A stretch of DNA of 64,000 bases from CAZYFH01 sp965249175 (GTDB lineage Bacteria > Acidobacteriota > Vicinamibacteria > Vicinamibacterales > UBA8438), in assembly GCA_965249175.1 (NCBI GenBank), contig OZ252227.1, positions 682,001 through 746,000 on the forward strand. Reading direction: 5' to 3'. How positions within the stretch are numbered: position 1 is the stretch's first letter; the number at the start of each line of letters is the position of its first letter. Of the stretch, positions 27,172-36,510 are shown in pieces. Both the position numbers and the translations under genes were made by a program. The notes beneath the pieces are model-generated. The model was not told the DNA's origin. It was given only the letters and a program-made list of their open reading frames with translations, and ran no database searches.

Positions 27172-27267
27172 GACGGTCCAGTCCTTTATCGCATATGTGT
27201 CCGCCCGGCGTCTAATACCCTCGTCGTCTCGTCAAGGGTCACCGGAAGCGCATGCTAGTATCGGCGT

Positions 27268-27693
27268 ATGGTCAAAAGTGGGGACCTCCGCGCGCTGTGC
27301 CTCAGCTACGGACTGGACGCAGTGTACGCGTTCGGGAGCCGGGGAACGGAGCTTGCCGCCTTCCTTCGGGGAGAGAGCACGCTGGATCCGGCGAACGCGG
27401 CCGACTTTGACCTCGGCGTACTTCCACAGATCGGTCGCGTTGTGGACGTCCAGGGTCGCGTGAATATCACGAGGGCCCTGGAGGACCTGTTCAGCGGCAC
27501 ACGCGTTGATCTGGTCGTACTCCCAGGAGCGCGCCCGTATCTGGCCCTCGACGTAGTGTCCGGGGAGTTGATCTGCTGCCCGGACCCCATTCGAGAAGCG
27601 GAATACCAGCTGTTCGTCCTTCGCCGGGCTGGCGATCTGGCGTTCTTCGAGCGCGAACGGCGGCGCATGGTCCTCGCGGGGATCGCACCGTGA
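27268..27693 (+). CDS. mntA: MntA-type nucleotidyltransferase antitoxin
   Basis: A 141-aa protein with the polymerase-beta-type core: VYAFGSRGTELA near residue 20 and ADFDLGVLP near 47 (GSx with Asp-x-Asp). MntA proteins AMPylate and so silence the partner HEPN toxin HepT. The stop overlaps the hepT GTG start (GTGA), a tight operon. A possible third acidic residue is in RVDLVVL. Confidence 0.78.
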   Translation: MVKSGDLRALCLSYGLDAVYAFGSRGTELAAFLRGESTLDPANAADFDLGVLPQIGRVVDVQGRVNITRALEDLFSGTRVDLVVLPGARPYLALDVVSGELICCPDPIREAEYQLFVLRRAGDLAFFERERRRMVLAGIAP

Positions 27694-28147
27694 CGCCGAC
27701 AGGCATCAAGGAGAAGATCATCGCCGAACGGGCAGGTTGGATAGAGGAGATGCTCCGGGGCATCGCGGCGCTGCAACTCGAGTCGTACGAGCAGTTCATC
27801 GGGACCCGCGCAATGTGGCAGCCGCCGATTCCTACCTCGGACGCTCGCTCGAGGCGTTGATGGACCTCGGCCGCCACATCTTGGCGAAGGGGCTGGGCCG
27901 GGCCGCCAGTGAATATCGTGAAGTGCCTCGACAGTTGCACGCCGCGGGGGTCCTTGATGAGGCGACGAGTCGTCGCATGAGTGACATGGCGGGCTACCGG
28001 AACCGGCTGGTGCACTTCTACGACGAGGTGACCCCTCGGGAGCTCTACGAGATATGTACCCAGCGCATCGACGAGATCACCGGGGTCACGAACGCTCTGA
28101 TGTCCTGGGTACGCTCCCACCCCGAAGTCGTCGATCACTCGCTCTAA
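27690..28147 (+). pseudogene. hepT: HepT-type HEPN toxin, one frameshift
   Basis: GTG at 27690 reads VTPTGIKEKIIAERAGWIEE, then LRGIAALQLESYEQFIG. Near 27797 the frame slips by one base; the next frame gives DPRNVAAADSYLGRSLEALM and DLGRHILAKGLGRAASEY, then the HEPN active-site motif YRNRLVHFY (R-x4-H). Together they read as a full HepT of about 152 residues. HepT is a ribonuclease kept inactive by MntA. The indel could be an error or inactivation. It converges with the HAD gene, overlapping by the stop codons. Confidence 0.7.
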
Positions 28148-28821
28148 CAGAGCTGCTCGAGCAAGGCGCGGTCGATTGCCGATAGGTCTGGCAAGACTCG
28201 GGTCGCGAGACCCAGTTCCTCGGCCGGGTAGGTGTGGGTTACGGCGACGCACGGGAGACCGGCGGCGGCCGCCGCCTCGATTCCCCAGCGCGAGTCTTCG
28301 ACAGCGACGAAGCTTGACGGCGACACCTGTCGTCCCAGGCCCGCACCGAGGAGCTCGATGGCCCGGGTGTAGGAGTCCGGCGCCGGCTTGGGACGCTCGA
28401 CGTCGTCGGTTGCCACGATACAGGTGAAGCGGCGCCTCAAGTCGGCCCGCGTCAAGATGAGGTCGATCTCGTCATGCAGTGCACCCGACGCTACCCCGAG
28501 CGTCAGGTCGGCGGAGAGCCGTTCGACGCACGCTCTCGCTCCGGGGAACAGCACGTCCTCGGTCCCGAGCAGCTCGAGGAACCGCTGCCCCTTGGACGCG
28601 ATCAGGCCTGCCAGATCGTTTGGGCTCAGGGAGACGCCGCTGTCTGTGGCAGCGGCCGTGAAGACGCCCATGTCGTCGAAGCCGAGGTAGCGATCGTAGT
28701 ACGCCGCGCGGTCGAGCGCCATCGTGCCATCGGCGAGTACGTCCTGATACGCCCGCAGATGGAGAGGCTCGGTATCGGCGAGCACGCCGTCGAAGTCGAA
28801 GATGACGCCGAGCAGCGACAC
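28144..28821 (-). CDS. HAD-superfamily phosphatase
   Basis: A 225-aa protein with all four HAD motifs: VIFDFDGVLADTEP (motif I, Asp nucleophile near 10), GVASGA (II), Lys in RPKPAPDSY (III) and FVAVEDSRWGIEAA (IV). It resembles beta-phosphoglucomutase/Gph-like phosphatases. GTG at 28821 is chosen because the HAD fold begins there; the longer frame reads through the DUF1684 gene out of register. It is the last gene of the fatty-acid operon (gap 4 bp). Confidence 0.9.
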   Translation of the reverse strand: MSLLGVIFDFDGVLADTEPLHLRAYQDVLADGTMALDRAAYYDRYLGFDDMGVFTAAATDSGVSLSPNDLAGLIASKGQRFLELLGTEDVLFPGARACVERLSADLTLGVASGALHDEIDLILTRADLRRRFTCIVATDDVERPKPAPDSYTRAIELLGAGLGRQVSPSSFVAVEDSRWGIEAAAAAGLPCVAVTHTYPAEELGLATRVLPDLSAIDRALLEQLC

Positions 28822-28825
28822 CGAT

Positions 28826-29545
28826 CTACGTTTCCGATTCTTGACCTTGACCCGCAGGGTCTTCGGTCGGCGGCTCGGGCAACGTGAGCGGGATGCGGCG
28901 CTCGTCCTCGGGCGGCAGCTTCTCCCCGGCCAGCACCTTCGTAGCGAGACGGTTCTGTGGCGGGGGGTACGGACATTCGTACTGCTCGTCGAAATAGCAG
29001 TCCGGGTGATAGGCACGGTTGAAGTCGAGGTCGTAGATGCCGGTCGAGCTGAACGGGAGATCGAGGTAGCGACCGGCCGGATAGGTCTCGTCACCGCTCG
29101 TCTCGTCCCGAAACGGCACGAAGAGGCCGTCGCCTTCCGAGACGAGTGCTGCCAACCGGTACTCATCGCCTTGCAGCACGAACTCGAGGTGACCGATGTG
29201 TAGCATCTCTCGCATCTCACCCGATGATGTTGGCACGTCGACAATCGGTTGCTCGTCGAGAAAGTCGAGCTGGGCCGGAACGCGGTACGAGAGGTCGGGA
29301 TCGTAGTATCGAAGAGGCACCATCCACGACCGGCGGTCGAGCGGGACTCGCGAATCTGGACTCGTCTTGAGAAACTCGTCCTTGTATGCCCGGTCGTCGA
29401 CCAGGCGGGCAAAGTAGTCGCCGTCGTCCGGCGCCGACGGACCGCACGCCGCCGTCAGGATCGGCAGCAGCAGAAGTCCAGCCAGCCAGCGCGTCACGCT
29501 GATTCGCACGGCGGCGTTCCGCGGTCCGGGGCCACTCGATCCCAT
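28826..29545 (-). CDS. DUF1684 lipoprotein
   Basis: A 239-aa protein. The signal peptide runs through WLAGLLLLPILTAAC with a lipobox LTAAC near residue 34. Then comes the DUF1684 domain: KDEFLKTSPDSRVPL, YYDPDLSYRVPAQLDF, RYLDLPF and the Cys-rich CYFDEQYECPYPPPQNRL. DUF1684 proteins are widespread and of unknown function. The start at 29545 is chosen because upstream codons precede no signal sequence. It lies between acyl-CoA dehydrogenase and HAD genes in the same operon. Confidence 0.82.
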   Translation of the reverse strand: MGSSGPGPRNAAVRISVTRWLAGLLLLPILTAACGPSAPDDGDYFARLVDDRAYKDEFLKTSPDSRVPLDRRSWMVPLRYYDPDLSYRVPAQLDFLDEQPIVDVPTSSGEMREMLHIGHLEFVLQGDEYRLAALVSEGDGLFVPFRDETSGDETYPAGRYLDLPFSSTGIYDLDFNRAYHPDCYFDEQYECPYPPPQNRLATKVLAGEKLPPEDERRIPLTLPEPPTEDPAGQGQESET

Positions 29546-29602
29546 CCTGCCTATTCTCTCTATCTCCGATGCGTGTGGGCAAGGCCGCAACACATCCGGC
29601 AA

Positions 29603-31378
29603 TCAGAAGATATACCCGGCGCGCTCCACGGACTTGTCGGCCAGCGCCCGCCGGATCGCAACCGTGTTGATCGGCGTGACCTTCAACAACCGCCGGAGCG
29701 CGGCCAGGTGGATGCGGAGCGTATCGCCTTGGGTCATCGCCGCCAGGGCGGACCGGGCAGCGGCGTCGATTCGGACCGCGGCGTCGTTGACGTAGGCTCT
29801 CGCCGCCTCGGCCTGGAGGTCGGGTTCGCGCCCGCTGGCGGTGGGGGCCTGCAGTGCGCGAAGGACGACGCTCTCGGTAGCGAAGGCGTCCATCAGGATG
29901 TCCGACGCGTATGAGAGCACCTCCTGTTCGTCCGAGAGCTTGTTGCCGTAGGTCTGGAGCGCCAGCCCGAGCACCGCGAGCGCGACCTTCTTGAACATGC
30001 CGACGGCCGCCTGCTGTGCCTCGAGCGGTCCGTCGCCAGGCGGGACGCTCGGCGCCGGGGTCATGATCTCGTCCTGCAGCTTCTTCGCCGCTTCAATGAG
30101 CGGCAGCCGGCCCTGTCCGGCGCGCTTGACGAGCATGCCGGGAATCAGGAGGCGGTTGATCTCGTTCGTGCCCTCGAAGATGCGGTTGACGCGCGAGTCG
30201 CGGTAGTGCCGCTCGGCGGGGTAATCCTTCACGTAGCCGTTCCCGCCATGGATCTGGACGTTCTCGTCGAGCACGTAGTGCAGCGCTTCGCTGCCCGCCA
30301 CCTTGAGCATTGACGATTCGATGGCGTACTCTTCGAGCGCAGCCAGGAGCGCGGCGTCGTCACCGCTGGCCGCGTCTTCGAGCGATGTGTCGATGAGGCC
30401 GGCGGTCCGGAAGACCATCGACTCGATCGCGTAGGCGCGGATCGTCATCTCGCCCAGCTTGTGCTTGATGGCGCCAAAGCTGGCGATCGGCTTTCCGAAC
30501 TGATGCCGCTGGGCGGCGTATTGCGCCGACTCGCGGATGCCGGTCTGCGTGCCGCCGACAGTTGAGGCGCCCAGCTTGAAGCGGCCGTAGTTCAAGACAT
30601 TGAACGCGACCTTGTGGCCCTTGCCGACTTCGCCGAGCAGGTTGTCGGCCGGCACGCGCACGTCCTGGAGAATGACCGGCGTGGTGGAGGATCCGAGCAG
30701 CCCCATCTTGTGCTCTTCGTTGCCGCTCGTCACGCCGTCGTAGGCGCGCTCGACGATGAATGCGGTGAACTGCTCGCCATCGACCTTGGCGAACACGATG
30801 AAGACGTCGGCGAAGCCGCCATTCGTGATCCACATCTTCTCGCCGGTCAGGACGAAGCTCCCGTCCGCCTGGCGCATCGCGCGCGTCTTGGCGCCCAGCG
30901 CGTCCGACCCCGAGCCGGATTCGCTGAGACAGTAGGCGCCGACGACGTCACCGCTCACGAGCCCCGGTAGGTATTTGCGCTTCTGCGCCTCCGTGCCAAA
31001 GGTGCGAATCGGCATGATGACCAGACCGGTCTGCGACCCGAAGGCAGAGCTGAACGAGCCGGCCTGACCGAGCCGGCTCGCGATGATGGCGGAGCTCACC
31101 TTGTCCAGCTCGACGCCACCGTAGGTCTCCGGCACGTCGGTGCCGAGCAGTCCGAGCGCGGCACAGCGCTGGAGCATCTGGCGCGCGAGATCCCAGTCCT
31201 TGGTCTCGAGCTGGTCGTTCCGCTCGACGACCTCGTTGGTGACGAACTCGTGGGCGGTCTGATCGATCAGCCGATGCTCGTCGGTCATCCGTTCGGGTGT
31301 GAAGACGGCGTCCGCTGGCGTCGCGTCGAGGAGCCAGCTGCCGCCCGTGAGGGTCGCTTTTGTCGCGGTGGTGGTCAT
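29603..31378 (-). CDS. fadE: Acyl-CoA dehydrogenase, long form
   Basis: A 591-aa flavoenzyme making trans-2-enoyl-CoA, the first step of beta-oxidation. Seen: AYCLSESGSGSDALGAKT and TGEKMWITNGGFAD (FAD-binding strands), then RHQFGKPIASFGAIKHKLGE and the catalytic-base segment RIFEGTNEINRL near 400. The extra C-terminal domain of about 150 residues places it with the VLCAD/ACAD9-like group. It is the sixth gene of the operon under the FadR-type palindrome. Confidence 0.92.
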   Translation of the reverse strand: MTTTATKATLTGGSWLLDATPADAVFTPERMTDEHRLIDQTAHEFVTNEVVERNDQLETKDWDLARQMLQRCAALGLLGTDVPETYGGVELDKVSSAIIASRLGQAGSFSSAFGSQTGLVIMPIRTFGTEAQKRKYLPGLVSGDVVGAYCLSESGSGSDALGAKTRAMRQADGSFVLTGEKMWITNGGFADVFIVFAKVDGEQFTAFIVERAYDGVTSGNEEHKMGLLGSSTTPVILQDVRVPADNLLGEVGKGHKVAFNVLNYGRFKLGASTVGGTQTGIRESAQYAAQRHQFGKPIASFGAIKHKLGEMTIRAYAIESMVFRTAGLIDTSLEDAASGDDAALLAALEEYAIESSMLKVAGSEALHYVLDENVQIHGGNGYVKDYPAERHYRDSRVNRIFEGTNEINRLLIPGMLVKRAGQGRLPLIEAAKKLQDEIMTPAPSVPPGDGPLEAQQAAVGMFKKVALAVLGLALQTYGNKLSDEQEVLSYASDILMDAFATESVVLRALQAPTASGREPDLQAEAARAYVNDAAVRIDAAARSALAAMTQGDTLRIHLAALRRLLKVTPINTVAIRRALADKSVERAGYIF

Positions 31379-31432
31379 TGGTGCCTCACATCAGTCCGGT
31401 TGGAAGGTTCCAGAGATCGCAGTGTCGCGCGC

Positions 31433-32617
31433 TCACATGCGCTCGAAGATGCCGGCAGCGCCCATGCCACCGCCGACACACATGGTGACCATGCCGTAGC
31501 GACCGTTGCGTCGCTTCAACTCGTAGAGCATCGTCGTCGTGAGCTTGGCACCGGTTGCGCCAAGCGGATGGCCAAGGGCGATCGCGCCGCCGTTGACGTT
31601 GAGCTTGTCCGGGTCGATCGGAAACTCGCGCAGGCAGGCGAGGATCTGTGCGGCAAACGCCTCGTTCAGCTCCACCACGTCGATGTCATCAATGGTCAGA
31701 CCTGCCAGTTTGAGCGCCTTCTTCATGGCAGGCACGGGTCCGATCCCGAACAGCTCCGGCTTGACGCCAGCGGTCGTGTAGGTCACGAACCGCGCCAACG
31801 GTGTCAGGCCGGCCGCCTTCGCCCGCTCAGCCGACGTGACGACCACCGCGGCGGCGCCATCGCTCGTCTGCGACGAATTGCCCGCGGTCACCGAGCCACG
31901 GACGTGGAAGACGGGCCGGAGCTTGCCGAGCACCTCGAGCGAGGTGTCCCGCCGCGGCCCTTCATCCGTCTCAAAGCTGAACTCGCGGATCTCGGGTCGG
32001 TCGCCGTTTCCGTTCGCCGCGTCCGCCATCGACACGGTGAGCGGCACCGTCTCGTCAGCGAAGCGCCCGCCATCGATGGCCGCTACCGCTCGTTGGTGAC
32101 TGCGGAGCGCGAACGCGTCCTGTTCTTCACGCGAAATCTCCGATTGGTTCGCGTGGTTTTCGGCCACAAGGCCCGTGCTGAGATAGACGTCGGGATAGTG
32201 CGCGACGAGCTCGGGATTCGGGGCCACCTTGTGACCGCCCATCGGCACCAAGCTCATGGACTCGGTCCCGCCCGCCACGATCGTGTCGGCAGACCCGCAG
32301 ATGATGCGCTCTGCGCCGAACGCGATCGCCTGGAGGCCGGACGAGCAGAATCGGTTGATGGTCACGGCGGATGCCTCGACCGGAATGCCGGCGCGCAGGC
32401 TCGCGATGCGCGCGACGTTCATCCCCTGCTCGGCTTCCGGCATGGCACATCCGAGGATGACGTCGTCGACCTCGGCGGCGTCGATTCCGGGCGCGCGACG
32501 TAGCGCCTCCTCGATAGCGACCGCGGCCATCTCATCGGGGCGGGTCGTGCGGAGTGTGCCCTTGGGGGCCTTACCCGAGGGCGTGCGAACGGCTGACGCG
32601 ATGACGGCTTCACGCAT
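31433..32617 (-). CDS. fadA: Acetyl-CoA acyltransferase (thiolase)
   Basis: A 394-aa thiolase performing the last step of beta-oxidation. Active-site parts are all visible: Cys in NRFCSSGLQAIAFG near 89, NEAFAAQ, His in GGAIALGHPLGATGA near 350 and Cys in MCVGGGMGAAG near 381. It lies 81 bp after the hydrolase gene and 54 bp before fadE. Confidence 0.94.
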   Translation of the reverse strand: MREAVIASAVRTPSGKAPKGTLRTTRPDEMAAVAIEEALRRAPGIDAAEVDDVILGCAMPEAEQGMNVARIASLRAGIPVEASAVTINRFCSSGLQAIAFGAERIICGSADTIVAGGTESMSLVPMGGHKVAPNPELVAHYPDVYLSTGLVAENHANQSEISREEQDAFALRSHQRAVAAIDGGRFADETVPLTVSMADAANGNGDRPEIREFSFETDEGPRRDTSLEVLGKLRPVFHVRGSVTAGNSSQTSDGAAAVVVTSAERAKAAGLTPLARFVTYTTAGVKPELFGIGPVPAMKKALKLAGLTIDDIDVVELNEAFAAQILACLREFPIDPDKLNVNGGAIALGHPLGATGAKLTTTMLYELKRRNGRYGMVTMCVGGGMGAAGIFERM

Positions 32618-32698
32618 GGGTTACCTCGTGCTCGCGGTTCCAGGGTTGAGAGCTCACGGTTCGCGTTCCAGGATTCCAAGGTCTCCACCCGTGCAGGG

Positions 32699-33388
32699 TC
32701 ACGATTCCTGCGCTGCGACGGTGTGGAAATCGCCCAACAGGTCCTCGATGGCGTCGCCGACCTCGCTGACGTGCCCGTCGAACAGATGATTGGCGGCATC
32801 GATGACGACGAGCTCCTTCGGCTCCGCCATCTCCCCGTAGACGGTCCACATCCGCGTGAGCGGGATCAGCTCGTCGCGCTCGCCGTGTATGAGGAACTTC
32901 GGCTTCGTGCTCGCGACGACCGCCGAGAGATCGTATTCGGGTTTCGTGTCGACCGGCGGCGCGATGCCGATGAGCGCCGAGACCCGTGGATCGGCGGCAC
33001 CGACGGAGAGTGCGATCCAGGCGCCGAAGGAGAAGCCCGCCGTCCAGAGCTCGGCGTGTGGATATCGTGTCGCGGCGAAGTCGAGCGCGGCGCGGTAGTC
33101 GTCCTGCTCGCCCCGTCCGTCGTCCCAGACGCCGGCGCTGAGGCCGACGCCTCGGAAGTTGAACCGAAGCGTCGCGCATCCGATACGGGCAAACGCTTTC
33201 GCCGCCTGATAGACCACCTTGGTGTGCATCGTGCCGCCGAACTTCGGGTGCGGATGGCCGAAGACAACGGCGCCGCGCGGGTTCGGCGCGTGACCATCCG
33301 GCCCGACGACGGGCTCGGTCAGCAGGGCCTCGAGGGGGCCGACGGGCCCGGGAATCTGACGCACCGTCGGCGCGCGGTCGATGCTCAC
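32699..33388 (-). CDS. Alpha/beta hydrolase
   Basis: A 229-aa hydrolase like the YtmA/DLH-type subgroup. Seen: GAVVFGHPHPKFGGTMHTKV, RFNFRGVGLSAG, nucleophile elbow GFSFGAWIA (Ser), GERDELIPL (Asp) and ANHLFDG (His), giving a full catalytic triad. No signal peptide, so cytoplasmic. The start overlaps the previous gene's stop by 4 bp. In this operon it may act as an esterase or thioesterase; the substrate is unknown. Confidence 0.85.
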   Translation of the reverse strand: MSIDRAPTVRQIPGPVGPLEALLTEPVVGPDGHAPNPRGAVVFGHPHPKFGGTMHTKVVYQAAKAFARIGCATLRFNFRGVGLSAGVWDDGRGEQDDYRAALDFAATRYPHAELWTAGFSFGAWIALSVGAADPRVSALIGIAPPVDTKPEYDLSAVVASTKPKFLIHGERDELIPLTRMWTVYGEMAEPKELVVIDAANHLFDGHVSEVGDAIEDLLGDFHTVAAQES

Positions 33389-34191
33389 GCTGGCACCTCC
33401 AGCGGAGTATCCACCTCGGCGTGCGCCGCAACGAAGTCGGCCACGGCGGTGGCGAACCGTTCCGGCTGGGTCACGAGCCCCAGATGGCCGGTGCCGGCCA
33501 GCGCGGTGTAGCGCGCGCCCCGGATCGCTTCGACATACTGACGCGTGCTGGCGACCGGAACAACGCGGTCGAGGCCCTCCTGACCCGTCACCACATGGGT
33601 GGGCGCCGTCACGCGCTCGCAGTCAGCCAAGAAGTCGACCTCCGCCGTCCCCCGCATGCGCTCGGCCATTCGTGACGGCGCGAACGGATACCGCGTGACG
33701 CGTCCCAGATGACGCGCCGCGAAGGCCAGACGGTCGCCGAGCTCGGGACGGGCGGCGGCGATCTCCGGATACACCCTGAACGGCGACGACAGGGCGAAGA
33801 TCGGCGAGAGCAGTCGTGGCGCCCGCAGATACCACTCGACCCGGCATGTCGGCCGCCAGGTCGGTCCGGGGGTCGAGGCCAGCGTCAACGAGACGACGCG
33901 CTCGGGCCGCGTGGCCGCATAGTGCAGCGCGATCCAGCCGCCGAAAGACACGCCGCAGAGTGCGGCGTGTTCCAGCGACGCTCGCTCGAGGAGCTCGTCG
34001 ACCCACGTGACGTGGTGCTCGAACCCTGCCGTCGGGTCGAACGGCCGCATCCCGCCGTCGTCTCCGGCGAGCGACGCGGTGATGACCCGGCACCGTGCGG
34101 CGAGCGCGTCGACCGCCGGCCCCATCCATTCCCAACGCCCCTGAATGCCGGGGATCAGCACGAGCGGAGGGCCGATGCCTTTGTCCACCAT
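33385..34191 (-). CDS. Alpha/beta hydrolase (thioesterase/esterase-like)
   Basis: A 268-aa hydrolase: GPPLVLIPGIQGRWEW (oxyanion HG-like loop), ALCGVSFGGWIALHYA (Ser nucleophile near 93), GQEGLDRVVP and a C-terminal GTGHLGLVTQPERF (His). The start at 34191 (MVDKGIG) is chosen because the earlier frame overlaps fadN out of register. It is 8 bp after fadN and 4 bp overlapping with the next hydrolase. Confidence 0.85.
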   Translation of the reverse strand: MVDKGIGPPLVLIPGIQGRWEWMGPAVDALAARCRVITASLAGDDGGMRPFDPTAGFEHHVTWVDELLERASLEHAALCGVSFGGWIALHYAATRPERVVSLTLASTPGPTWRPTCRVEWYLRAPRLLSPIFALSSPFRVYPEIAAARPELGDRLAFAARHLGRVTRYPFAPSRMAERMRGTAEVDFLADCERVTAPTHVVTGQEGLDRVVPVASTRQYVEAIRGARYTALAGTGHLGLVTQPERFATAVADFVAAHAEVDTPLEVPA

Positions 34192-34199
34192 GGCTCGCG

Positions 34200-36506
34200 T
34201 CAATTCCTCAGCGTCTTGCCCGTCTTCAGCGTGTGGGCCATCCGCTCCTGTGTCTTCGGTTCTCCGCACAAGCTGAGAAACGCTTCCCGCTCCAGATCGA
34301 GGAGGTGTTGTTCTGTGACCGACGTGGCGTGCGGGACGTCCCCGCCTGCAAGGATCCGCGCTAGGGCGCGTCCGATGAGCGCATCATGATCGCTGATGCG
34401 CCCGCCGCGCCACGCCAGGTGCACACCGAGCGCGAGCGCCGCCCGGATGCCGTCGCCCCCGACGGCGATGTCGCGCCGCGGCGGCGGCGGCTGGTAGCCC
34501 GCGCGCGCGAGCTCGAGGGCTGCCGTCTTGGCGTCGCTCATCAACCGCTCCCGATTCATCGTGAACCCGTCGACGTCGCGGAGCAGTCCGAGCCGGCGGG
34601 CGTCGGCGCCACTCGTCGACACCGTGCCGAATCCGATCAACTCGAACGCTCGCTGCACGAACGGCAGCGGGTCCGCCGTGCCTGTCGGGGCCCGGTCCCC
34701 GAAGCGCGCCAGCAGCTCCTTCGTCCCGCCGCCGGCCGGCACCAGTCCAACACCCACTTCGACCTGTCCCATATAGGTCTCGGCAGCGGCCTGGACCCGG
34801 TCGCCGTGGAGCACGATCTCGCAGCCTCCGCCCAAAGTCAGACCGGCGGGGGCGACGATCACTGGCACGTCGGCGTAGCGCAGGCCCACGACCGCTGACT
34901 GGAACGCGCGGACCATCAGGTCGATCTCGTCCCAGTTCTCCTCCTGGGCTTCCAGGAGCATGAGCATCAGGTTGGCGCCGGCCGAGAAGGCCGCGGCGTC
35001 GTTCCCGACGACCAGTGCCTCGAAGTTCCGTGACGCCTCGGCGACCCCTGCCGTCAGCATGGCGACCGTGTCGCCGCCGATGGCGTTCATCTTCGAGTGG
35101 AACTCTATGGCCAGGACGCCGTCGCCGAGGTCGACGAGGCTCGCGCCGGCGTTCTGCTTGACGATCGACTGGCGTTCTTTCGCGCTCCGGAGCAACTGGA
35201 GGTCGCCGGACGCCGGTGGGACCACCCCCGAGCGGAAGCGCGCGCTGGCGCCCCCCCCGTTCTTCGGGGCCGCGGCGCGGAGATTGCGCACGAGCTCCGG
35301 CGGATCGGTCACGTTGCAGGCCTCGATCACCGACTCGACACCGATGGCGTCCCACAGCTCGAACGGTCCGAGCTCCCAGCCGAAGCCCCAGCGCAACGCG
35401 CGGTCGACGTCGTCGATCGAGTGGGCGATCTGCGGCGTGACGCGCGCCGTGTAGACGAGCGTCTCGCCCAACGTGGCGCGCAGGAGCGCCCCGACGCGGT
35501 TGTCGCCGAGAAAGAGTGTACGGACGCGCTCACCGACGTCCTCGATGGCCATCGCGGCGTCGAGGGCCTGCAGTCGAGGCGATTGTCGCGCGCGATACGC
35601 CATGGACGCGGGATCGAGCGTCAGGATCTGGCTCCCCCGCGCGTCGCGGTCCTTCTGGTAGAAGCCACGCCCTGCCTTGGCGCCGATCCAGCCGCGGTCC
35701 ACCATCTGACTCAGCAGCGGGGGCAGCGCGAACAGGGCCTGCTCGTCTTCCGCGAGTCGCTCGGTCAGGTCTCCCGCGACATGCGCCAGGACGTCGAGGC
35801 CGGCGATGTCCATGGTGCGTAGCGTTGCCGATTTCGGCCGGCCGATAGCGGGACCGGTGATCGCGTCGATTTCCTCGACCGTGTAATTGCCGTTGGCCAG
35901 AAACTTGAGTACCCGCATCACGCCAAAGATCCCGATCCGATTGCCGATGAAGCTGGGCGTGTCCTTGGCGACAACGACGCCCTTGCCGAGCATGCGGTCG
36001 CCGAACCGCACGATCGCGTCCACGACCGCGGGGTTGGTATCGGGCGTCGGAATGACTTCGAGCAACCGCAGATAGCGGGGCGGGTTGAAGAAGTGCGTGC
36101 CGAGCCAGTGCCGGCGAAAATCGGCGCTTCGTCCCTCCGCTATGCTCGCGATCGGTATACCCGAGGTGTTCGATGTCACGATGGCATCGGGCGCCCGGTG
36201 CGGCTCGACCCGCTCGAGCAGCTGCTGCTTGACGTCCAGACGCTCGACGATGGCCTCGACAATCCAGTCGCAGCCGGCGAGGCGGGGAAGGTCGGTGTCG
36301 AAGCCACCGACGGTGATTCGCGCTGCGGCGTCCTTCGTGAAAAACGGATCGGGACTCAGCTTGCGCGCACGCGCGAGGCCGTCGCTTGCCGTTTTGGCGT
36401 CGAGATCGAGGAGCAGCGCGGGGAGCCCGGCGTTCGCCACGTGGGCTGCGATTTGTGCTCCCATCGTGCCGGCACCGAGTACCGCAACAGAGTGGATGTG
36501 GTTCAT
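34200..36506 (-). CDS. fadN: FadN-like 3-hydroxyacyl-CoA dehydrogenase/enoyl-CoA hydratase
   Basis: A 768-aa bifunctional enzyme for the middle steps of beta-oxidation. The order is dehydrogenase first, hydratase last, as in Bacillus FadN and unlike E. coli FadB. The N-terminal NAD loop is VAVLGAGTMGAQIA (near 8-21); the catalytic region is THFFNPPRYLRLLEV. The C-terminal crotonase region has LTLGGGCEIVLHGDRV and VGVGLVPAGGGTKELL with acidic residues. It starts 4 bp after the TetR gene. With fadA and fadE it completes the pathway. Confidence 0.92.
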   Translation of the reverse strand: MNHIHSVAVLGAGTMGAQIAAHVANAGLPALLLDLDAKTASDGLARARKLSPDPFFTKDAAARITVGGFDTDLPRLAGCDWIVEAIVERLDVKQQLLERVEPHRAPDAIVTSNTSGIPIASIAEGRSADFRRHWLGTHFFNPPRYLRLLEVIPTPDTNPAVVDAIVRFGDRMLGKGVVVAKDTPSFIGNRIGIFGVMRVLKFLANGNYTVEEIDAITGPAIGRPKSATLRTMDIAGLDVLAHVAGDLTERLAEDEQALFALPPLLSQMVDRGWIGAKAGRGFYQKDRDARGSQILTLDPASMAYRARQSPRLQALDAAMAIEDVGERVRTLFLGDNRVGALLRATLGETLVYTARVTPQIAHSIDDVDRALRWGFGWELGPFELWDAIGVESVIEACNVTDPPELVRNLRAAAPKNGGGASARFRSGVVPPASGDLQLLRSAKERQSIVKQNAGASLVDLGDGVLAIEFHSKMNAIGGDTVAMLTAGVAEASRNFEALVVGNDAAAFSAGANLMLMLLEAQEENWDEIDLMVRAFQSAVVGLRYADVPVIVAPAGLTLGGGCEIVLHGDRVQAAAETYMGQVEVGVGLVPAGGGTKELLARFGDRAPTGTADPLPFVQRAFELIGFGTVSTSGADARRLGLLRDVDGFTMNRERLMSDAKTAALELARAGYQPPPPRRDIAVGGDGIRAALALGVHLAWRGGRISDHDALIGRALARILAGGDVPHATSVTEQHLLDLEREAFLSLCGEPKTQERMAHTLKTGKTLRN

Positions 36507-36510
36507 GGGT

